NCBI RefSeq assembly: GCF_013032005.1
Contig: NZ_WQBE01000002.1
Coordinates: forward strand, 1 to 64,000
From: Ruegeria atlantica
Lineage (GTDB): Bacteria; Pseudomonadota; Alphaproteobacteria; Rhodobacterales; Rhodobacteraceae
Length of the DNA: 64,000 bases
Direction of reading: 5' to 3'
A program made the translations under genes and the position numbers. The notes beneath the pieces were generated by a model. It saw only the letters and a program-made list of their open reading frames with translations, was not told the DNA's origin and made no database searches. This document shows, piece by piece, positions 1-7,815 of this stretch. Each line of letters opens with the position of its first letter. Position 1 is the stretch's first letter.

Positions 1-70
1 AATCAACCAGCTTGCCTCCCAACTCAACATGGAGATCGTAGAGAGGAGTGCGTTTCGGTTCGGTGCTCAT
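1..70 (-). CDS. gcvT: Aminomethyltransferase GcvT, N-terminal fragment (runs off window)
   Basis: Only the first 23 codons lie in the window. Read on the minus strand from the ATG at 70 they give MSTEPKRTPLYDLHVELGGK followed by LVD, which matches the conserved start of the glycine cleavage T protein (TPLYDLH...GGK-VDF). The known role of the family is transfer of the methylene carbon of glycine to tetrahydrofolate in the cytoplasmic glycine cleavage system. The fragment is too short to judge the rest of the gene. A glycine riboswitch is common upstream of gcvT in other bacteria, but I do not see its conserved core in the upstream 330 bases. Confidence 0.75.
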   Translation of the reverse strand, partial: MSTEPKRTPLYDLHVELGGKLVD

Positions 71-400
71 AATCCGGGCCTTTCGAATGCCGTTTTGAAA
101 GATCACCGTGCGGTCTGCAATGGCAACCCTTTTACAATCAACACCAAGGTTCCCGGGACGCTATTGCGAGTCAACAGGATTTGCCATGATAGCCGATACA
201 AAGCGTATACAGCCGCATGCAGCGGCCTTGTATCGTATAGGAAACTATTTTCCGTTGAGCAACAATCACATCGCGAAATCGCAGGTCTGAAAACGAACAC
301 GCAAAACCTTTGACGAGGGTCGGTTTTTGCCCGCCCCCTGACAAACGCCTCTGGCCCCTTTCCAAATCCTGCCCTAAGACTTCGCCCAAGAGGAATTGCA
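71..400. other. Intergenic region between divergent gcvT and a phosphatase gene
   Basis: No convincing protein gene fits this 330-base gap; the overlapping open frames show no family signature. It must hold the promoters of two divergently transcribed genes. The one notable structure is a nested inverted repeat at 195-234. No rho-independent terminator or glycine riboswitch core was recognised. Confidence 0.6.
195..234. repeat. Nested inverted repeat
   Basis: Outer arms GATACAA (195-201) and TTGTATC (228-234) are perfect complements. Inside them GCCGC (212-216) and GCGGC (222-226) form a second perfect stem around ATGCA. A GTATAC palindrome lies in the left spacer. The structure could be an operator or a transcribed hairpin; the sequence alone does not decide. 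Confidence 0.5.
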
Positions 401-1051
401 ATGTCACATATTACACTGGTGCGTCACGGACAGGCCAACACCACCGCACGGGATGAAGAAAGCTATGACAGGCTCAGCGATCTGGGCCATCAGCAGGCCC
501 GCTGGCTGGGGGCGCACCTGCAGGATACGCGCGCCCATTACCCGCGGGTCTATTGCGGCACGTTGCAGCGACATGTGGAAACTGCGGCCAGCATGGGCTT
601 GCCTGACCCAATCCGGGACGCACGCCTGAATGAGATCGAGTATTTCACCATCGCGCAGCTATATGAACAGCAGCACGGCGTGGCGATCCCCACCGACCGA
701 GAGGGCTTTGTCGAACATCTGCCCCGCACCTTTGCCGCCTGGGCCCGGGGTGAGATCACGGATACGCCCGAAACCTTTGCCGAGTTCGAAACCCGTGTCT
801 CGGACGCTTTGCGCGAGATTGGAACCGAGGGCGGGCCGGCCATCGTTGTGACCTCGGGCGGGTTGATTTCAATGGTGGTACGGCAAGCGATGGGTCTGGA
901 TATCCCGGCGATGGCACGGGTGGCGCTGGCCATCATGAACACGTCGCTGCATCGCCTGCACCCGATCGGCGCGCAGCTAAGCCCGGTTCTGTTCAATGCG
1001 GTGCCGCACCTGGACTCGCCCGACAGGCAATACGCGCAAACCCACCTTTGA
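401..1051 (+). CDS. Histidine phosphatase family protein (phosphoglycerate mutase-like)
   Basis: A 216-residue cytoplasmic protein of the histidine phosphatase superfamily. The phospho-acceptor motif RHG is at residues 8-10 (LVRHGQA), followed by the usual LSDLGHQQA helix. The region that normally carries the second catalytic histidine (SHGG) reads VTSGG here, so a serine replaces it, a variant I believe occurs in some proteobacterial members. The substrate cannot be told from sequence. A ribosome binding site AGAGG lies upstream of the ATG. It is the first gene of a plus-strand run with a GST and two saccharopine enzymes, so a link to that operon is possible but unproven. Confidence 0.8.
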   Translation: MSHITLVRHGQANTTARDEESYDRLSDLGHQQARWLGAHLQDTRAHYPRVYCGTLQRHVETAASMGLPDPIRDARLNEIEYFTIAQLYEQQHGVAIPTDREGFVEHLPRTFAAWARGEITDTPETFAEFETRVSDALREIGTEGGPAIVVTSGGLISMVVRQAMGLDIPAMARVALAIMNTSLHRLHPIGAQLSPVLFNAVPHLDSPDRQYAQTHL

Positions 1052-1065
1052 CCTCGGAGGCCATT

Positions 1066-1683
1066 ATGATGCAGCTATACTATGCCCCCCGCACAATCTC
1101 GGTCGCTGTTGCCATTGCGTTGGAAGAGGCTGGGCTAGAGTATGAAGCGATCCAACTGGATTTCGCTGGGGGAGAACAAACGAAACCAGCTTATAAACAA
1201 ATCAACCCCAAGGGCCGGGTTCCGGCACTGGTGGTTGATGGCGGTATCCTGACCGAAACCGGTGCTCTGCTGGAATATCTCGCGGCCAAGGCGCCCGAAG
1301 CCGAATTGGTGCCCACCGATCCGATCATGGCCGCCCGGATGCGCGAGGTGATGTATTATCTGGCCTCGACCATGCATGTGAATCACGCGCACAAATTGCG
1401 CGGCGCCCGCTGGGCCGACAAGAAATCCAGCTGGAAAGACATGACGGACAAGGTTCCACAGACGATGACCGCGTCCTGCGACTATATCTCCTCCAACGGG
1501 TTGCGCGGGCCGTTTGTATTGGGCGAGGCGGTCTCTCTGGCAGATGCTTATCTCTATGTGGTTTGCAGTTGGCTGGAAGTCGACGGCGTCGACGTCTCGG
1601 CCTTTCCCAAAATTCTGACCTTCCGCGCGGCGATGGAGGCACGTTCTTCGGTTCAGGCGGTGCGCGCCGCCGGAATGCTTTGA
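1066..1683 (+). CDS. Glutathione S-transferase family protein
   Basis: A 205-residue protein with the GST layout: an N-terminal thioredoxin-like domain (residues 1-80) and an all-helical C-terminal domain. Visible signatures are the start QLYYAPRTIS, the cis-proline region NPKGRVPALV and the glutathione-contact ETGALLEYL. The start is placed at the ATG at 1066 because CGGAGG sits just upstream; a second ATG at 1069 is equally usable, and a TTG at 1048 would overlap the preceding gene. It lies between the phosphatase and the saccharopine genes with short spacing, so co-transcription is likely. Its substrate is unknown. Confidence 0.85.
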   Translation: MMQLYYAPRTISVAVAIALEEAGLEYEAIQLDFAGGEQTKPAYKQINPKGRVPALVVDGGILTETGALLEYLAAKAPEAELVPTDPIMAARMREVMYYLASTMHVNHAHKLRGARWADKKSSWKDMTDKVPQTMTASCDYISSNGLRGPFVLGEAVSLADAYLYVVCSWLEVDGVDVSAFPKILTFRAAMEARSSVQAVRAAGML

Positions 1684-1697
1684 CAAAAGGATAACGC

Positions 1698-2753
1698 ATG
1701 ACACATCTTTGGGTCCGGGCAGAACAGCGCCCGAATGAGGAACGGGTCGGGCTGACCCCCGAAGGCGCTGCTGATCTGATCGCAGCCGGCATCCGCGTGA
1801 CGGTTGAGGAAAGTTCCGTGCGCGCAATCCCGATTAATGGCTACAGAGAGGTCGGATGCGAGATCGCGCCCGAAAACTCCTGGCCCCGGGCACCACTGGA
1901 TGCGATCATCTTCGGCCTCAAGGAACTGCCCGAAGACGGTACGCCCCTGCCCCACCGCCACATCATGTTCGGCCACGCCTACAAGGGTCAGCATTCAGGC
2001 CGTGCGCTGCTTGCGCGGTTCAAGGCCGGCGGCGGAACGCTCTATGATCTGGAATATCTGGTGGACGAAGCTGGCCGCCGCGTCGCCGCCTTCGGCTATT
2101 GGGCTGGATATGCGGGCGCTGCTGTGACGCTCAAGACCTGGGCAGCGCAGCAACGAGGTCAGCAATGCCCGCCGGTCGGTGTGTATGCCAGCAAAGACGC
2201 GCTGAACGCGGAGTTGCTGACTGAATTGGATGCAACGGGCGCAACTCGCCCCCGCGCCATTGTCATAGGCGCTCTGGGCCGAGTGGGCACCGGGGCTGCA
2301 GACTTATGCGAGGCCATGGGGGTCAGCGTTACCAAATGGGACATGGCCGAAACGTCTAGCGGCGGACCGTTCCCGGAAATCCTTGACCACAATCTGTTCC
2401 TGAACTGCATCTTTGCGCGCCCCGGCACCCCGGTCTTTGTACCGCGTGAGGCTTTGACCGCGCCGCGCAAGCTGACCGCTATTGGCGATGTAGCCTGCGA
2501 CCCCGACAGCGATTACAACCCGGTGCCCGTTTATGACCGTGCAACCTCCTGGGACGCCCCTGCCCTGCGTGTGGCGACTGATCCGGTGATGGACGTGATG
2601 GCCATCGACAACCTTCCGTCAATGCTCCCGGTCGAAAGCTCGCAAGATTATGCCGCGCAATTGCTGCCTTCGTTGCTGACCCTGACCAATCTGAACGCCG
2701 GTGTCTGGGGCCGGGCGGCGGCGACCTATAACACTCATATCGAAGGATTCTGA
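1698..2753 (+). CDS. Saccharopine dehydrogenase / lysine-ketoglutarate reductase-type enzyme (L-lysine-forming family)
   Basis: A 351-residue member of the alanine dehydrogenase/PNT-N superfamily related to Lys1. The start (HLWVRAEQRPNEERVGLTP) and the nucleotide-binding region VIGALGRVGTGAADLCEAMG near residue 190 match NAD-dependent saccharopine dehydrogenase (lysine-forming). In bacteria that degrade lysine this enzyme works in the condensing direction: lysine plus 2-oxoglutarate gives saccharopine. The next gene, 3 bases away, is the matching glutamate-forming enzyme, so the pair represents the split form of the LKR-SDH pathway. An AAGGAT ribosome site precedes the ATG. The direction of catalysis is inferred from this pairing. 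Confidence 0.85.
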   Translation: MTHLWVRAEQRPNEERVGLTPEGAADLIAAGIRVTVEESSVRAIPINGYREVGCEIAPENSWPRAPLDAIIFGLKELPEDGTPLPHRHIMFGHAYKGQHSGRALLARFKAGGGTLYDLEYLVDEAGRRVAAFGYWAGYAGAAVTLKTWAAQQRGQQCPPVGVYASKDALNAELLTELDATGATRPRAIVIGALGRVGTGAADLCEAMGVSVTKWDMAETSSGGPFPEILDHNLFLNCIFARPGTPVFVPREALTAPRKLTAIGDVACDPDSDYNPVPVYDRATSWDAPALRVATDPVMDVMAIDNLPSMLPVESSQDYAAQLLPSLLTLTNLNAGVWGRAAATYNTHIEGF

Positions 2754-2756
2754 GCG

Positions 2757-3899
2757 ATGACGATTCATTGGTGTGGCACCGGCCTGTCGGCCATCCCCGG
2801 CCTGCGCCGCCTGATTGAAGGCGGGCACAAGGTCACCGTCTGGAACCGGACCATCGAAAAAGCCAAGGCCGAGGTCGGTGACCTGACCGACGACATCCAC
2901 GCCTTTGACATCGATGCGCTGGGTGCGGTGCTGGAAAAGGGCGACGTGATCGTCTCGATGCTGCCGGGTGACTGGCACGTGCCGCTGGCCGAGCTGGCCA
3001 TCGCGAAACAGGCCAATTTCGTCTCGTCCTCTTATATCGCGCCCGAGATGCGTGCGCTGGACGACAAGGCCCGCGAAGCCGGTGTGGCACTGGTGAATGA
3101 GGTCGGGCTGGACCCAGGCATAGACCACCTGATGGCGCATGCTCTGGTCGATGACTACCGCGCCTCGGATGCGTTCGATGCCCAGAACCACCTGAGCTTC
3201 ATTTCGTATTGCGGTGGCATTCCGAAGAATCCCAACCCGTTCCGTTACAAATTCAGCTGGTCGCCGCTTGGTGTGCTCAAGGCGCTGCGTTCGCCGTCCA
3301 AGTCGATCCGCGATTACGCCCCGCTGGACGTGGCCCGCCCCTGGGACGCAATCACCAGCTATATCGCGCCGCTGCCGACGCCCGAAAGCTTTGAGGTCTA
3401 CCCCAACCGCGACTCGATCCCGTTCATGGAGCAGTACCACTTTGAAAAGCACTGGCCGGTCAAGGAATTTGTCCGCGGCACCCTGCGCCTGAACGGCTGG
3501 GCCGATGCGTGGTCTGATGTATTCCGCGAAATCGAAACCCTGTCCGGCCCCGAAGGTGACGCGCGCTTGAAAGAGATGTCAGACCAGTTCTGGGAAGAAA
3601 ACGCCTATGACGAGGGCGAACCCGACCGCGTGGTCCTGTGCGTCGGACTGAAGGCGGAAAAAGACGGCATCCCGGTCTGGCACAAGACCTATGTGATGGA
3701 CGCCTGGGGTGACGCGCGTGGCACCGCCATGGCGCGACTGGTGTCGATCCCGGTGTCGCTTGCGGTCGAGGCGGTCCTGAACCGCGCCATCCCAGCCGGC
3801 GTCCACGCCGCCCCCAGTGACCCGAAACTGGTACAGGACTGGATGGCCGAAATCGACACGCTGGCTCAGCATCTTCAGATCGTAGACCAGTTGAAATGA
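2757..3899 (+). CDS. Saccharopine dehydrogenase (glutamate-forming type)
   Basis: A 380-residue protein with an N-terminal Rossmann segment (WCGTGLSAIPGLRRLIEGGH; VTVWNR) and the catalytic domain of the saccharopine dehydrogenase/Lys9 family (NEVGLDPGIDHLMAH, then SYCGGIPKNPNPFRYKFSW). The family oxidises saccharopine to glutamate and 2-aminoadipate 6-semialdehyde. It starts 3 bases after the partner gene and ends before a strong terminator, so the two are co-expressed. The usual third enzyme, aminoadipate semialdehyde dehydrogenase, is not adjacent; two aldehyde dehydrogenases occur elsewhere in the window, but neither can be assigned that role. Confidence 0.87.
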   Translation: MTIHWCGTGLSAIPGLRRLIEGGHKVTVWNRTIEKAKAEVGDLTDDIHAFDIDALGAVLEKGDVIVSMLPGDWHVPLAELAIAKQANFVSSSYIAPEMRALDDKAREAGVALVNEVGLDPGIDHLMAHALVDDYRASDAFDAQNHLSFISYCGGIPKNPNPFRYKFSWSPLGVLKALRSPSKSIRDYAPLDVARPWDAITSYIAPLPTPESFEVYPNRDSIPFMEQYHFEKHWPVKEFVRGTLRLNGWADAWSDVFREIETLSGPEGDARLKEMSDQFWEENAYDEGEPDRVVLCVGLKAEKDGIPVWHKTYVMDAWGDARGTAMARLVSIPVSLAVEAVLNRAIPAGVHAAPSDPKLVQDWMAEIDTLAQHLQIVDQLK

Positions 3900-3942
3900 A
3901 CGGCTGACATCGCCCGTTCGAGAATGGGCCGCTTAAAGGTTA

Positions 3943-3977
3943 AAAAAGCCATCCCGAAATATCGGAATGGCTTTTGG
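3943..3977. terminator. Bidirectional rho-independent terminator
   Basis: AAAAGCCAT-CCCGA and TCGG-AATGGCTTTT form a long stem around AATAT, with A-runs on the left and T-runs on the right. It sits between the convergent saccharopine gene and the DUF1127 gene and can serve both. Confidence 0.85.
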
Positions 3978-3998
3978 TTTGTCTTGCATCGCGATCGG

Positions 3999-4199
3999 TC
4001 AGATGTAGCGCTCGATCACGGTGTCGATATCGCTGCGGTTGATGCCCAGTTCGGCGAGTTCGGAATCGTTCAGGCGGTTCAGATCTTGTGCGGCGCGTAC
4101 GATGCTGGAACTGATCGCCTGCAACCGCATCGCCCGGTCGAACAACAAAACGGAACTGGCATTTATCGACTGGTCGCGATTTGGGTTAAAATCAAACAT
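3999..4199 (-). CDS. Small DUF1127 protein
   Basis: A 66-residue protein whose C-terminal half (LNRLNDSELAELGINRSDI) is the DUF1127 signature: a helical, Arg-rich segment found in many copies in alphaproteobacteria. Some characterised members bind RNA or affect phosphate, nitrogen and carbon metabolism; the role here is unknown. The start is fixed by GGAGGAGAA immediately upstream of the ATG at 4199; the longer open frame has no such site. It lies just downstream of a second DUF1127 gene and is followed by the shared terminator, so the two likely share a transcript. Confidence 0.85.
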   Translation of the reverse strand: MFDFNPNRDQSINASSVLLFDRAMRLQAISSSIVRAAQDLNRLNDSELAELGINRSDIDTVIERYI

Positions 4200-4242
4200 T
4201 TTCTCCTCCAAGTAATTTACGATATTCGGCGCGGCCCGTGGA

Positions 4243-4479
4243 TCAGTGTGCGGTGCCCGAGTAAGGCTTCTTGTGATAAACGCTCTCATAGGCGCGTTGC
4301 TTGATCTCACTGCGTGGGATGCCGATGTCTGCCAATTGACGATCACTGAGGTTTTCCAGTGCCCGAACGGATTTGGCAAAGATATCGCGGCGAAAATGTT
4401 CGACCCGTGCTTCGGCGTAATTCGAGAACAGACCGAAGAAGAGCCCCTTTTGCGGCGTAACTGTTTGTGCGTATCCCAT
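4243..4479 (-). CDS. DUF1127 protein
   Basis: A 78-residue protein with a DUF1127 segment around residues 35-65 (ENLSDRQLADIGIPRSEI). A strong GGAGAAAG ribosome site precedes the ATG. It is the first of a tandem pair; the N-terminal parts of the two differ (here aromatic-rich, LFFGLFSNY), which argues for old duplication rather than recent copying. The function is not known from sequence. Confidence 0.85.
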   Translation of the reverse strand: MGYAQTVTPQKGLFFGLFSNYAEARVEHFRRDIFAKSVRALENLSDRQLADIGIPRSEIKQRAYESVYHKKPYSGTAH

Positions 4480-4638
4480 GACTTTCTCCTTTAACTCTGA
4501 ATTGCGTTTGTCGTTGAAACAGAGAAAAGGGTTCGGGGTTAAAAGCGTCGGAGGGTTGGATTAAATCCGCTTAATCTTCGCAGGACCAGACGCCGACAAC
4601 ATGGCACGGTCAGGTGTAATCATCTGAAATAAAATAAT

Positions 4639-5718
4639 TTAATCAAAATCACTAATATCCAGCGCGTTTTGAACCAGAAACAAAACCGCGGCATCGAGGT
4701 CTTCACGCGCCAAAACTTGTTTGAACGACGCCGTCAATGCATCCGTTTCCCATGTCCGTACAGACAAGGCGATCCAGCCTGCCAGTTCCGCGCTGCGTTC
4801 AAGCTCAAGCTTGTAAATCTCCAGTATTTGTTCTTGCAATTCCGGCCATGTGGAACCGCCAACGGCAAGAACCTGAATTAGCTTCTGCTTATCTTCTGGC
4901 GACCAGTTCGCCTGCGCTAACGCCTGCCCAATCGCTTCTACTGCGTCTGCGCCGTCCACCTCGATCCCGGCCAGCGCCCAATCCGCTATGTTCCGGTCAC
5001 CGGCACGCAACGCGGGCTGATACCGCTGTCGAACGAATGCCTGCGCGGCAGGATCGGATTGCATACCCAACAATCGAATGACAGCCGGCGCATAAGCAAG
5101 GCGATTTACATCGCGCAACTCCTGCAACAAAGACGCCGTTGTCACAACGTCCCGCACCTGTCGGGCAGTCGGATACGGTGCGCGATGAACCTCTGCAAGC
5201 GCGGCATTGCGCAACAGCCTGTCTTCATGCGTCAGATATTGGCTAAAAAAAGTGACGCGTGCAGGGTTAGCCGTCTTTCCGACGATCCAGTGTTTACCCT
5301 GAACACGCACCCCTTCCAGAAAAGCTGCCCGCTCTTGCGTCATCAGGAAACCTTTGGACCAGGCGGTTGCGAAGCTGCGGCCTGACTTGTCCACAGATCC
5401 GCTGCCGTAGATCATCAAAACAACTCTTTCAGGGTCGACGCGGAAGGCTGATCGCGTCACGCTGTCAACCAGGAATGGGATATCCGGTAGGGTCTCTAGC
5501 TGCGCGGGCGCGCCTTTCAGCACAGAAACCGAGGCGTACTTAAAGGGATTGGTCGGCGACGGCGCAGCCAGAACAATCACACGCGCAGACAGAATACGGT
5601 CTGCAAGAGAGTATTCCGGCAATGTTGTACAAACTGAACAGGCGTTCGAAACGCGCGGAGCGGCCATGCTGGCCACGGCAAACACAAGTCCCACTAGAAT
5701 ACGCCAATCGAGTCGCAT
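4639..5718 (-). CDS. Exported protein of unknown function with an N-terminal CxxC
   Basis: A 359-residue protein. The start at 5718 is chosen because it gives a classical signal peptide (MRLDWRILVGLVFAVASMA, then a small-residue cleavage zone); an upstream in-frame start adds 29 basic residues that do not fit. The mature protein begins near NACSVCTTLPEY, with a CxxC pair close to the cleavage site. The C-terminal 200 residues are Ala/Leu-rich helices with a repeating feel (for example DRLLRNAALAEVHRAPY), suggesting a HEAT-like solenoid. I do not recognise a family. The nearest ribosome site is weak (GGTGGA). No neighbour suggests a role. Confidence 0.7.
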   Translation of the reverse strand: MRLDWRILVGLVFAVASMAAPRVSNACSVCTTLPEYSLADRILSARVIVLAAPSPTNPFKYASVSVLKGAPAQLETLPDIPFLVDSVTRSAFRVDPERVVLMIYGSGSVDKSGRSFATAWSKGFLMTQERAAFLEGVRVQGKHWIVGKTANPARVTFFSQYLTHEDRLLRNAALAEVHRAPYPTARQVRDVVTTASLLQELRDVNRLAYAPAVIRLLGMQSDPAAQAFVRQRYQPALRAGDRNIADWALAGIEVDGADAVEAIGQALAQANWSPEDKQKLIQVLAVGGSTWPELQEQILEIYKLELERSAELAGWIALSVRTWETDALTASFKQVLAREDLDAAVLFLVQNALDISDFD

Positions 5719-5833
5719 GGTTCGAGCATCCACCAGTTTACGACCCTGCTGCAACTGTTCTTTGCGCCGCCGAATTGGCGGTCGGATTTGATGACCACCA
5801 GGCATGGGGAAAAGGCGCTTCGTTCAAACCGGC

Positions 5834-6151
5834 CTACATCAGATCGTTTTCCACGTCCTCGGCTGAAATCCCCAGCGCATCCAGACCGTTTTCTAGGTGA
5901 TCCGACAGGTGTGGTGTGCCGATCAGATAATCGGCGCAGGGGGTCGAGGCCTCGGATTTTGCGGTTGCGATGGCTTCGGCCAGATCCTCGGCGAAAAAGC
6001 TTTCACGTCCGATCCACATGACAGCAACCAACTCGGCCTGCTCGTCCTCACCCATACGGTCGATAAAGGCGCGCAGTTCGCCCTCAGCGCGGTTCAATTC
6101 ACGCCCCATCATGGCGACCTGAGCGATTTTTCTTGCCGAGATTTCCAACAT
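5834..6151 (-). CDS. DUF3775 domain protein
   Basis: A 105-residue acidic, helical protein. The run LRAFIDRMGEDEQAELVAVMWIGR fits the DUF3775 family, which is small and typical of Rhodobacteraceae; no function is known. It has no signal peptide or membrane segment. It is transcribed in the same direction as DUF1365 upstream, with an 86-base gap. Confidence 0.75.
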   Translation of the reverse strand: MLEISARKIAQVAMMGRELNRAEGELRAFIDRMGEDEQAELVAVMWIGRESFFAEDLAEAIATAKSEASTPCADYLIGTPHLSDHLENGLDALGISAEDVENDLM

Positions 6152-6237
6152 GACCCAACTCCTCGTGTTCGCGGTTTCATCCTAGCACAACCACCCCACG
6201 GCGCCTGAGTCTTTGATCTTACGCAAACTATGCCAGC

Positions 6238-7011
6238 TTAAGGCTCGCGAATGCGGGAAACCGGGTGGTCGGGAATGGGGGCTGTACGAAACGGGCGGAA
6301 CCGGGCCTTTTTCGCCTTCAACTTCACCGCCTGCCACAGGATCAGGAAAAACGCGCGGCGCGCACCAAAAGGTCGGCGCAGCAAAGACCACAGGATCGTG
6401 CGATTGGTCAGCGGAGCCCGCCGTCCGGTCAGGGTTGCAATCAGCCCACCATAGTCGCGCCCGTAATCGATCCAGACACCCACCCGGTCCGGGCGATAGT
6501 CAAACCGGAAGGTATAAGACCCTTCGACCTTTTGAAACGGCGAGACATGCATCAGCTTGTCCGCCACGATCCGGTCCGAGGGTCGGATCGGCGCAAAGTT
6601 GGGGGTGTGGCACAGATAGCTGTGGCGCGTGCCATAGGTGTTTGTGACCTCGGCCACCACGGCGTAAAGCTGTCCGTCAACATCAAAGCAAAACCAGAAG
6701 CTGACCGGATTGAACACATGGCCGAACACTCGCGGCTGGGTCAGCAATGTCACGTGATCCGGTTGGGTCACGCCCATCTGGTCAAACTGCTCCCGCAGCC
6801 AGGCCACACCGCGCCCCTGCCCTGGCTCACCACCATGGTCGCGCTCCCGCCAGCTGGTGACATTAGTCCGGTTCAGGGAAAACAGCGCCGGAGTGGCCGG
6901 ATGGCTTTCCGGATCCAGCAAGATGTAGTCGACGGAATACCGAAAGGCGTTCTGGATCGCGCCCTTGCGCCCGTGAAAGGTATGGCCTGAAATATGGTCG
7001 ACCGTGTTCAC
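6238..7011 (-). CDS. DUF1365 family protein
   Basis: A 257-residue protein with the DUF1365 hallmarks: FHGRKGAIQNAFRYSVDYI at the start, RVFGHVFNPVSFWFCFD in the middle, and LMHVSPFQKVEGSYTFRF. In Rhodobacter and relatives such genes sit near rpoE-chrR and next to FAD oxidoreductases or cyclopropane/furan fatty acid genes, so a role in lipid modification under photo-oxidative stress is a reasonable inference. Here the upstream region carries a TGATCC-N18-TACTAT promoter (7078-7107) of the RpoE type, supporting co-regulation. The FAD amine oxidase partner is not present next to it in this window. Confidence 0.85.
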   Translation of the reverse strand: MNTVDHISGHTFHGRKGAIQNAFRYSVDYILLDPESHPATPALFSLNRTNVTSWRERDHGGEPGQGRGVAWLREQFDQMGVTQPDHVTLLTQPRVFGHVFNPVSFWFCFDVDGQLYAVVAEVTNTYGTRHSYLCHTPNFAPIRPSDRIVADKLMHVSPFQKVEGSYTFRFDYRPDRVGVWIDYGRDYGGLIATLTGRRAPLTNRTILWSLLRRPFGARRAFFLILWQAVKLKAKKARFRPFRTAPIPDHPVSRIREP

Positions 7012-7077
7012 TCAGTTTTCTCCGATCTCCGTGCAAACCGTTCCGGCGGCATTCTTTTCCTCATGTGTTTCTATCAG

Positions 7078-7107
7078 ATAGTACGATATTTGACGTGACC
7101 CGGATCA
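7078..7107 (-). promoter_or_regulatory. RpoE(ECF11)-type promoter for the DUF1365 gene
   Basis: Read on the minus strand: TGATCC (7107-7102), an 18-base spacer, TACTAT (7083-7078). TGATCC is the known -35 hexamer of the Rhodobacter RpoE regulon. Transcription would begin near 7071, leaving a 60-base leader. Confidence 0.7.
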
Positions 7108-7123
7108 AAAACAGCAAATAAAG

Positions 7124-7153
7124 TGATCCGCCTTGGGCTGGGCCGCGTAATGT
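7124..7153 (+). promoter_or_regulatory. RpoE(ECF11)-type promoter for rpoE-chrR
   Basis: TGATCC (7124-7129), an 18-base spacer, TAATGT (7148-7153): same spacing and -35 as the divergent promoter 17 bases away. It implies positive autoregulation of the sigma factor, and transcription from about 7160, which rules out the GTG at 7152 as a start. Confidence 0.7.
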
Positions 7154-7256
7154 GGTTATGTTTACCGAGATCGATACCGTGACCTTGGATGAACCGGCGG
7201 CCGAAAGGCCAGCACTGAAACCTCGGCGCGCAAGCAAACGCATCAGGGGCAAGCCG

Positions 7257-7814
7257 GTGAACAAAGCGGATGGCAGTTGCGACACCAGAACTGAGTGGGT
7301 GAGCCACGTCAGGCGCATTCGGGACGCGCAGGATCAGGCGGCCTTTGCCGAACTGTTCCAACACTTCGCGCCACGCATCAAGGCGTTCCTGATTAAGTCA
7401 GGGTCCGACGCCGCGCTGGCCGAGGAATGCGCGCAAGAGGTGATGGCGACCTTGTGGCACAAGGCGCATCTGTTCGATCCCACTCGCGCGACCGTGGCCA
7501 CTTGGGTGTTCACGATTGCAAGGAACAAGCGCATCGATGTCCTGCGCAAACAACGCCGACCCGAACCCGAGGATCTGTGGTGGGGGCCTGAGGCGGAACC
7601 AGATCAGGACGACGTGGTCGCGTTGCAACAGGAAACCGCGCAGCTGCGCGACGCCATGGCGGCGTTGCCCGAGGCGCAAAGACAATTGATCGAACAGGCC
7701 TATTTTGGTGATCTGAGCCATCGAGAAATCGCATCTCAGACCGGGTTGCCCTTGGGTACGATCAAATCACGGATACGGCTGGCGCTGGACCGCTTGCGCC
7801 ATGCGATGAATTGA
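7257..7814 (+). CDS. rpoE: ECF sigma factor RpoE (ECF11 group)
   Basis: An extracytoplasmic-function sigma factor of 185 residues if started at the GTG at 7257, which has AGGGG 7 bases upstream. Region 2 is seen in AFAELFQHFAPRIKAFLIKSG and ATWVFTIARNKRIDVLRKQRR; region 4 in AALPEAQRQLIEQAYFGDLSH followed by GTIKSRIRLALDRLR. The family is released from its zinc anti-sigma ChrR by singlet oxygen and transcribes photo-oxidative defence genes. An in-frame ATG at 7158 would add 33 basic residues but lies at the predicted transcription start. chrR follows after one base. Confidence 0.85.
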   Translation: MNKADGSCDTRTEWVSHVRRIRDAQDQAAFAELFQHFAPRIKAFLIKSGSDAALAEECAQEVMATLWHKAHLFDPTRATVATWVFTIARNKRIDVLRKQRRPEPEDLWWGPEAEPDQDDVVALQQETAQLRDAMAALPEAQRQLIEQAYFGDLSHREIASQTGLPLGTIKSRIRLALDRLRHAMN

Positions 7815-7815
7815 G

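Noticed and set aside
71..400. Glycine riboswitch upstream of gcvT
   Set aside because: Expected from other bacteria, but the conserved tandem core is not readable on the minus strand here.
7152..7256. N-terminal extension of rpoE from GTG 7152 or ATG 7158
   Set aside because: It overlaps the promoter -10 and transcription start; the extra residues are basic and do not match the family.
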